From Oegoconia quadripuncta (lineage: Eukaryota; Arthropoda; Insecta; Lepidoptera; Autostichidae), in contig OX438758.1 in the NCBI GenBank assembly GCA_949316235.1, positions 8,465,731-8,529,730 of the forward strand: a stretch of DNA of 64,000 nt, written 5' to 3'. A program made the position numbers and the translations under genes. Positions 57,103 through 64,000 of this stretch are shown here, piece by piece (within the stretch, counting starts at the first letter, position 1; every line of letters starts with the position of its first letter). Below the pieces are notes generated by a model. The model did not search any database. It was not told the DNA's origin and worked only from the letters and a program-made list of their open reading frames with translations.

Positions 57103-57750
57103 ACCCTTTGGTAGCAGGTTACCAAATGGGAGTAGCTTTGTTATAAACTGCGACAAATAATTTCCCGTTTGGTAGCTGGTTGCCTTAGTTATCAAATGGG
57201 AGTAGCTTTGTTGCAAACTGCGACACATATTTTCCCATTTGGTAGCAGGTTGCCAATCTTAGTTATCAAATGGTACTCCTATGATTGGCAGCTTGGTTAC
57301 AAACTGCGACATATATTTTCCTGTTTGGTAGCAGGTTACGAATCTTAGTTATCAAATCAATTCAATTTGTTTATTCCATTCTCACAGATAAATTTACTGT
57401 AATAAGATTTAATTTCAATCATAGATCAGTTGAATATGTGTGGGAATCTAGTATCTGAAAAAGGATATCCCTGAGTTTATATTAATAATGACGAATATGT
57501 CCTAAGTGAAATAAATCTGTGACAAAAATAAGAAACGATAAAAATAAACAAAAGTAAAGTTTAAATAATAAACAACTAGTGTGTATGTGTGTGTGTGTAT
57601 ATGTGTGTGTGTTTTGTCATGCAAGCGTCTACAATAAATTCTCACTTTCGTTATAATGTAGGGCATGTAGCCCTAAAAAATGGGAGTATTTTGGTTACAA
57701 ACTGCGACAAATATTTTCCCATTTGGTAGTTGGTTACGAATCACAGTTAC
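57103..57750. repeat. Tandem repeat of about 80 bp, split by a LINE end
   Basis: Units read TTTGGTAGCAGGTTACCAAA, ATGGGAGTAGCTTTGTT and AAACTGCGACAAATATTTTC. Three to four copies at 57103-57358, one more at 57680-57750. The middle (57359-57679) is an insertion. Confidence 0.75.
57359..57679 (-). mobile_element. LINE 3' end inside the tandem array
   Basis: CAATTCAATTTGTTTATTCC at the left border is a tail-type start. It includes a TG microsatellite (about 57580-57612). Minus orientation inferred. Confidence 0.5.
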
Positions 57751-57780
57751 TTAGTGGATCGAATCCGAGAGATCTATTTT

Positions 57781-58130
57781 TATGAATAGAATGGAATAGA
57801 ATAATAATTTATTTCCAAGAATATGGTTCATTACAAGGTCAGACATTTAGATCCAAAAAATTACATTACAATAATGTTCGCAGGATGTAATAACATATCT
57901 TTGAAGTTTGAGCATCGTTGTAGTTCAAGCGGCCCGTCCTATATAAAGTAGGGTACAGGGGCTGCAGAGCACCATTCTCGGAGAGTAACAGGTGGCGGGC
58001 GCAAGGTAAGTCTAGTGCTTAATGGAGTAGTGTGTACGGTGCCTTAGACTAGGGCCCAGAACAGAACGTTGCTTAAATAAATAGTTAATGTAGCTGTTGA
58101 AATGATGTAAATTACGGTAAATTAATTAAT
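57781..58130 (-). mobile_element. LINE 3' end, (AATAG)n tail
   Basis: GAATAGAATGGAATAGAATA then ATAATTTATTTCC, followed by a 3' region common in lepidopteran LINEs (CCCTACTTTATATAGGACGG on the minus strand). Same tail as 59479. Confidence 0.6.
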
Positions 58131-58193
58131 TAGCTATTTTAGATGTTCAACTAAATACGCCTTACATAAAAACCTAATTAACAAATTTTAAAA

Positions 58194-58532
58194 GCCCGAC
58201 TGTAAAAAAAGCTTATTAAAATTATGGAAACGCCTATGTGATTTGGCAGCTCTCTAAGCAGCAGATGCTTAATATATCTCACTTGTAATAAACATTTTTA
58301 GAATCCACATGATGAGTCCTTTCATATGATACCCATAGTCAAAGAACTTTTTTTTTCGTTTTTAAACCGCTGTGGTTTACTTTTTTGTGACGTAATCTAT
58401 CCTATAACACTTGACTGTTCCAACGAATTTATCATTATCTCATTAATTAAAATCCTTCCAGCCGTTTAGGTGATACGAGGGAATAAGGAATCCCACATGT
58501 CGATACGCACGAAAAACATGTCTTCAGTCGGG
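58194..58532. mobile_element. Element bounded by CCCGACTG and CAGTCGGG
   Basis: Inverted short ends; the right one continues into the family E start (ACCCGACTGAAGACATG on the minus strand). About 339 bases, non-coding. Confidence 0.5.
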
Positions 58533-58534
58533 TA

Positions 58535-59110
58535 ATAAGATTTAATGATGAAATAAGACAAACTCTTCAAACTTTATAATTATAATATTATAAATAAATC
58601 AGACAAGAGATATAGTATATCACCAAGTTATAAATATAAAAATAAATGGCAAGCGATCAGCGCTGCAAAACTGTTAGCGCTGTTAGTTGTTATTTGTTTG
58701 CAAAATAACACATGAAATGTAAGACCATTATTTCATTCAAGATTAGATACAGTAGTTACGTCCTTAAAAGCTAACTGTTAGAATCTATATTGATATAAAT
58801 AATATCAAGATGAGGCCCATAGATTGTTTGTGCAAGCATAATCAATTATTCTTAAGTTATTGAATACTAAATCTTCTATTATTTAAATTCTAAATAGTTC
58901 GAATCCGTCTGGCCTTCCACTGCTTAAATACGTTCTTAAATCAAATTTAAGAAGCCCCGAAATCTTAAGAAATCTTAGTCCGCCCAAATTTTACAAACTA
59001 CAAGTAAAAGATCTCCATATAACCTTTCTTAAACAGAAGAAGATTCGAAGTCTTTATCAGAATAAGATTCCCAGAAGAATACGTTTTTAGTATTATTTTT
59101 CTTCAATTTA
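58535..59110. other. Intergenic, no gene recognised
   Basis: AT-rich. Short words such as AAGAAGCCCCGAAATCTTAA around 58950 have no match I know. Confidence 0.4.
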
Positions 59111-59111
59111 A

Positions 59112-59220
59112 TAGCTATGCTCTTGTCAGTGGAGTAATGACTACGTCTCTCTGTTTTCCGCCCTCGATTTAACTCTTGGTACGACACGACATTCACCTTT
59201 TCTTTCACTTTATAAAAGTA
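59112..59220 (-). pseudogene. LINE C-terminal remnant
   Basis: Complement of the VSYQEVKS segment (CGATTTAACTCTTGGTACGA then CACGACATTCACC), as at 14860-14900 and 35430-35470. Confidence 0.6.
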
Positions 59221-59478
59221 ATTGCGCTTAGTAAAAAATTAACAATAGTCTTAAATTAAATAATGCCCCATAAAACCTTCAGCACAGTTTATCTGTTGAA
59301 CTCGAATCTCTGAACACACACACGAGTTTAATTAGATTCTTCTTTCGTATAAAGTAATACGTTTCCCCAGTTGTGCTATGCCATCGTCTCAATGAATAAA
59401 TATAAACTGAGGCAGTCGTGGCCAAATCACGGGCATTGTGTTAACATTTTATACATTAAATGTATTTACTTGGAAACT

Positions 59479-60577
59479 AATAGAATAGAATAGAATAGAA
59501 TTTTATTGTAAAACTGTGCACAGGAGATGTTAATCTTATTTTTGACGCAACAGCTTGTCCATTTCGGACGTACAATAATTTAAAAGAAAAGCATCGCATT
59601 AAAATTAGGTATGTCAAATATTATTAAAACAATGTCATTAAAACTGTCACCACATCAACACAGAACATTAACATAGTACAAGGATCAGTATATATTCCTA
59701 AAATATTCTTCTATATTATAAAAAACTTTACATAGCAACCATTCCTTCAGCTTTTTTTTAAACTGAATGCCTACTAATTCCTTAATATATTCTGGTAAAT
59801 GGTTGTATACTCTGATTCCAGTAACATAAGAACTTTTATAATAAATGTCGCTATAAGGTCCAGGAGGCATGCATAAGTTATATCTGTACCTAGAGCGTAA
59901 ATTATTGCGAGTCTCAATCTTTTCAATAAAATATTCTTTTTGATTTTTTACAAATAAACATATTTCTAGTATATAAATACACGTCAAAGTAAGCAACCTG
60001 TGTTCTCTAAATACATGTCTTAAAGATTCAGTGCTCTGCATATGGTAAATCATTCGAACACACCTTTTTTGCATTATAAAAGCCGATTGCACATTTACCG
60101 AGTTTCCCCAGAATATCACACCGTACAATAGGACAGAATAAACATAGCCATAGTATGCGTTTTTAGCCACATCTGTGGAAGCCACATTACTTAAGATTGA
60201 CAAAGCATAACAATAACTAGACATCTTTTTATTTATGTTTTCAATATGTGACTTCCAGTTCAAGTGCGTATCAATAGTGATACCTAAAAATCTCATATCA
60301 CTTACTTCATCTACTTTTTTACCACCATTTACAATATCAAGAGTTTGCGGATTTTTTTTGTAATTTCTAAATTGTATTACTTTAGTCTTCTCTACGTTTA
60401 CTTTTAAGTTAATAGTGGCTAGCCAATTCACTAATATATGTAATGTATTATTAATTTCGTCAATGTATTCAGTATCATTTAAATTGTCCTTAGATATAAA
60501 TATAGTAGCATCATCGGCAAACAATACACGCAAATATTTAATTATTAATGGTAATTCATTGATATAAATTAAAAATC
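59479..60577 (-). mobile_element. 5'-truncated LINE with long open reverse-transcriptase tail
   Basis: The minus strand from about 60577 reads FLIYINELP, then the catalytic FADDATIF motif at residues 5-12 of the 282-codon frame (60533-59685), then RFLGITIDTHLNW and a WGNS-x-Q-KRCVRMIY region, without a stop. This covers the RT palm/thumb and the C-terminus of a CR1/Jockey-group LINE. The 3' region (59684-59479) ends in a (TTCTA)n microsatellite tail. The upstream RT motifs and endonuclease are missing, as in ordinary 5' truncation. The long open frame points to a fairly recent insertion. Confidence 0.9.
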
Positions 60578-60682
60578 ATCAATAACCAACTGTTTTATTG
60601 TAAACCAACTATAAATGTATGTCTTGAAAATAAAAATAACGATACCTAGGATTGATTTTATATGTTGTATATAATGATTTAT

Positions 60683-60785
60683 GCCGAAAACGGAATGTGT
60701 CGAAACAATAATATGCCGAAAACGGAATACGTCCAAACAGGAATGTGCCGAAACAAGAATATGTCCAATCAGGAATACGACTAAA
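60683..60785. repeat. Minisatellite of about 20 bp, CGAAAACGGAATATG type
   Basis: Units such as AATATGCCGAAAACGG, ATGTGTCGAAACAA and ATACGTCCAAACAGG. Five to six degenerate copies, echoing 10895-10951. Confidence 0.75.
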
Positions 60786-60789
60786 AAGG

Positions 60790-61205
60790 CACCAATTTTC
60801 TAATTAATCAAAAGTCACTTTGCATTGCATGCATTTAAAGATTTAAAGGCACATGTCCGGGCGATCGAGACTTAAATTGATATTCAAAAAACTATTCATC
60901 ACCCACTAACCACTACGCAAGTCGTTTCTAAAATATAAAAACAAAAAAAGAAAGAAAAATTTATTTAAACCCATCTCATGACACAAACAATCAGGTACAA
61001 ATATTACACAGTCGAGACACATGCAAAAAATAACATTGTGTTTGCCATCTAATTGTCGGTGTCGCAAGGTGGAGTCAAAAAGGTCGCCAACTCAGCATGG
61101 GTTGTAGCCGTTCACTACAACGCTGGTTTTCAGTGGAGCCTCCAAATTACATATTATGTACTTGTGACAAATGGACCGACTACAATGTGATTCTATAGTG
61201 GGTAT
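60790..61205. other. Repeat-like fragments only
   Basis: 61060-61200 repeats the CAGCATGGGTTGTAGCCGTT word of 50770 (LINE-related). The rest is AT-rich and unassigned. Confidence 0.4.
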
Positions 61206-61385
61206 TACCCGACTGCCCAAGGAAGGAGAGTAATGTTTTTCGAGTGTATGTATGTTGATTTTTATGTTATCTTCTGTAGTCTAAACGGCTTGACTACGAA
61301 ATGCATGGTGTCTTTAGATTCGTATTGATCCCTGGACTGTCATAGGATACATTTTATGGTAAATAATCCAACATGTCGCCCGCAA
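61206..61385 (+). mobile_element. Repeat family E copy
   Basis: ACCCGACTGCCCAAGGAAGG, AATGTTTTTCGAGTGTATG, ATGCATGGTGTCTTTAGATT and ACATTTTATGGTAAATAATC. Confidence 0.7.
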
Positions 61386-61479
61386 AATACAAATATGCTA
61401 CAGGGTTTTTTTTATCTTTAAACATCTATTGTTATTACCAATTTTGGTACGGTAATAATATCCAACAATAAGCAATATA

Positions 61480-61640
61480 CAGTGTGGAAAAAATCAATGG
61501 GCCCTGAAAGTACTTATTAATTCTGTGCCCTTCAGGCAGGTAAGAAACCAGTTTCAATTCTTTAAATCTTTTAAGTAAAAGAATCAATCTTAAGCATTTA
61601 AAGTGGTTCCCTTCAGGGCCCATTGATTTTTTCCACCTTG
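61480..61640. mobile_element. Tc1-like MITE
   Basis: Ends CAGTGTGGAAAAAATCAATG then GGCCCTGAA, and the complement of CAAGGTGGAAAAAATCAATG. TA flanks both sides (61478-61479, 61641-61642). 161 bases, no ORF of its own. Confidence 0.88.
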
Positions 61641-61644
61641 TAAA

Positions 61645-63215
61645 GATGACTAATTATCGAATTTTGACGAAATTTTCGGCAATCATTGCGAGTATTTGTA
61701 TTAAAATGTGCTGTATATTTAATCTCGATATCTTAAATGACATCTCAAGTAATTTTTGCAGGACGATACATAAACTAATCCCACGCATATCCGTAGGCAT
61801 AAGCTAGTTTTAAAAGGTACTGAGATGGTCATTCAATCAAAATTATTTCTCTATTAGCTAGTAGGTACACGAGGCATTTTTCCTTGTACTTATTTATCTA
61901 ATCACCTTCTACATCTACTTATCTCGTAACATCATACATATTTAGGGTCTACGAATTAAAGAGTAATGACTACTAGCATATCTAACGTAATAAATGAATA
62001 ACTTTCTTGTACAAGCCAAAGGAGATTTGTTTGTTTTTTATTAATATTTAATCTGTAATATTTTTCGATAAATATATGATGAGCGCGCCACGAATATTAC
62101 TGAGATTAGAGAATAAAGAAAGGCCTTGTAAAGTGAAAATTTCTTTGTTTCTTAGGGCACAATGTGAAACTACTAGGAATTTAAATTTGCAAGTCTAACT
62201 CTTTATTAAAAAAGAATATGTTATTTATATTTGTTTAAGAAACTTGAAATTGTTTTGAGTACACCTATCTACTAATATAACTAAGCATTTCCAAACAGAA
62301 TAAGTTATACTCGTATATAGGTACAAGTAACTGTACCTCTAGGTATTGTGAGCAAAAAGGAAACAGAATGAGATGTTGGTACTCGGTTTTGAGACGCGAA
62401 TGCCATAGATTTTCGAAATTCACAAAACAGCGAGCGAATGTACACGAAACTAAATGGTTGCTCTTTTTTTTTGGCGAAAACACATGATTAGCCTGTTACG
62501 AATTTATGTTTCAATAAAAATAAGAGAAAATAAAATAAGAGATGTAACTAATCGTCAAGTACTTGTACATTCGTGCATCTTAGATCAATAAGAATGTGTC
62601 ATCATCACGTCATCCAGGATATGCAGTTTGTTCTGTTAAAGTCAAATTATGCACGGCCACCGCGTGCCACTGCTAACAAAGAGATAATACAAACCTTTTT
62701 TTATTATTATTATCTGTTATAATAATTTCTCAGAACCAAATATGAAATGTGACTGCTTCACTTCTGAAATTCTCGAACTTGGTAAGGAGCTAGTCGTGAA
62801 TGTGGATGAGAAGACGCGATAGAAATATGTCACGTATGACGTAGGAAGTGAAAATCTGTGATACCTACTGATCTAGAATACGTGCGTGATTTTACGAATG
62901 TATGTATACTTAAATTCCTCATTGACCTATTTCATATTATTTTCAACGAGGATGTCGGATGTTTCTTGGAATATTTAAGAGAGAGAAGGCGTATAATTGT
63001 ATAAAGCTTTGTAGATCCTAGAAATTAGAAATAGGTAAGATATAAAGTATACAGAATGAGGAAAACGAACGAGTATCGGAGAAAAGGTACCTATAGTAAT
63101 ATTTCATTATTTATTTATTATTTTATTATTTCAATTTCAATAACAATTTCAGAATTAAAAACCATTACACTCCTTCCCGAGAGAGTCGGTTAAAAACGAA
63201 TACAAACAACCTACA
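61645..63215. other. Intergenic, no gene recognised
   Basis: Low-complexity AT-rich DNA without repeat hallmarks I know. Short frames here lack motifs. Confidence 0.4.
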
Positions 63216-63219
63216 GCAT

Positions 63220-63415
63220 GTTTTATATTATGCGGCCATGTTGGATTTTTTACCATTAAGATGTATCTTATGACGGTCTTGGAAATAAGACACGTCATCT
63301 CGATTTCAAAATCGGTCAAGCCGTTCAGGCTATAAAGAGGTAACATAGAAATCTATATTCTTACGCACACCCGAAAAACATTACGCTCTTTCCTGGGGCA
63401 GTCAGGTAATGTGAA
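63220..63415 (-). mobile_element. Repeat family E, inverted copy
   Basis: GGCCATGTTGGATTTTTTAC, ATCTCGATTTCAAAATCGGT and CACCCGAAAAACATTACGC then CAGTCAGGTAA. Confidence 0.65.
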
Positions 63416-63726
63416 AACATATGGAAAAATTGCCTTTAGTTGTGAATGTGGTCACTATTATCCGCTAGACGATAAACTGTTTCCAGACGGGTGGGAGTTA
63501 TTGATACTTCAGCTCAACAGTGATGAACGTTTTCACTCCGCTACTGTTCATAGTATAATATCACCTAGAACTCGTTACCAAAGTATACATCGATAACACA
63601 ATAAGTTACGAGACGGTGTAAAGTTAAATCAGAAGATCAAGATAACACTCCCACCTGTATTAAAAGCAATATTACAAAATGTTGCGAACATGTTAACAAA
63701 CTTTTAACCTCACCTATGGTTACACA

Positions 63727-63988
63727 TTTTTTTTTATGCACGACGGGTTCGTACCTGACCTCAATCACACCTGATGTTAAGTGAAGATGAGGTCGAAGGT
63801 GGAAGCGTACTGACCCGGAAACCCCAACACATTTGGGGGACTGGCTATCTTATCTCTGACAACCGGAACACAACAATGCTATTAACATTGCTGCTTGGCG
63901 GCAGATTTAGATAAGATGGTGGTAGCTAGCCAGGCGGACATTTAAAAATGCCCTACCATCAACCAAACCGAGTACTTAAACATGTACT
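63727..63988 (-). mobile_element. SINE1, recent-looking copy at the window edge
   Basis: TTTTTTTTATGCACGACGGG through a clean body (CTGACCCGGAAACCCCAACA, CAACAATGCTATTAACATTG) to AACATGTACT. The sequence then departs (AATGTGTCG) where TCCGCTGGG is expected, so the head is missing or interrupted. Confidence 0.88.
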
Positions 63989-64000
63989 AATGTGTCGTCC

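Noticed and set aside
57938..58011. TATA box (TATATAAAG) followed by a GTAAGT donor, suggesting a promoter and first exon
   Set aside because: It lies within the 3' region of a minus-strand LINE whose tail begins at 57781; the same word (TTTATATAGGACGG) is typical of that LINE end.
63411..63596. 61-codon plus ORF with a CECGHYYPLDD segment
   Set aside because: Begins inside a family E repeat and shows no splice or poly(A) support; too weak to call a gene.

Overview
The window looks like nuclear DNA of a moth or butterfly (Lepidoptera). It is AT-rich, has few genes, and is crowded with lepidopteran-style dispersed repeats: tRNA-derived SINEs, 5'-truncated LINEs, MITEs, and hAT, mariner and PIF/Harbinger-like elements. 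Two of the supported genes have no name I recognise. Exon borders were set by eye from splice consensus, reading phase and protein similarity. No transcripts or database searches were available.

Minus strand, 10.6-18.9 kb: the first three coding exons of a Pax6 gene of the eyeless type. They are an N-terminal exon (18805-18892), the first half of the paired domain (16638-16803) and the second half (10653-10833). Phases 1, 2 and 0 join perfectly into 145 codons. No linker or homeobox exon is visible at 1-10652, so the rest of the gene should lie beyond the left edge and intron 3 should exceed 10.6 kb.

Plus strand, 22.65-25.23 kb: a three-exon gene for a secreted, cysteine-free protein of about 527 residues, with a signal peptide, a basic middle and a Thr/Asp-rich degenerate repeat region. 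It is divergent from eyeless, about 3.8 kb from its start codon. Plus strand, 28.25-29.18 kb: a possible two-exon gene for a 70-residue protein, with strong splice sites, matching phase and a poly(A) signal. Weaker lone ORFs lie at 37437, 51383 and 53244. A CCAAT-rich, promoter-like block lies near 33.7-34.0 kb.

The rest is repeats. The most instructive are a triple nest (hAT containing a SINE containing a PIF/Harbinger-like MITE, 42099-43120), a second hAT inside a SINE (50334-50569), a mariner 3' end inside a SINE (about 55604-55747), a two-arm 319-bp inverted repeat with only two mismatches (53523-54216), another large inverted repeat (26948-27577), two minisatellites split by later insertions, and a LINE with a long open reverse-transcriptase tail (59479-60577). 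No CRISPR array, rRNA gene or true tRNA gene was found. The tRNA-like segments all belong to SINEs.
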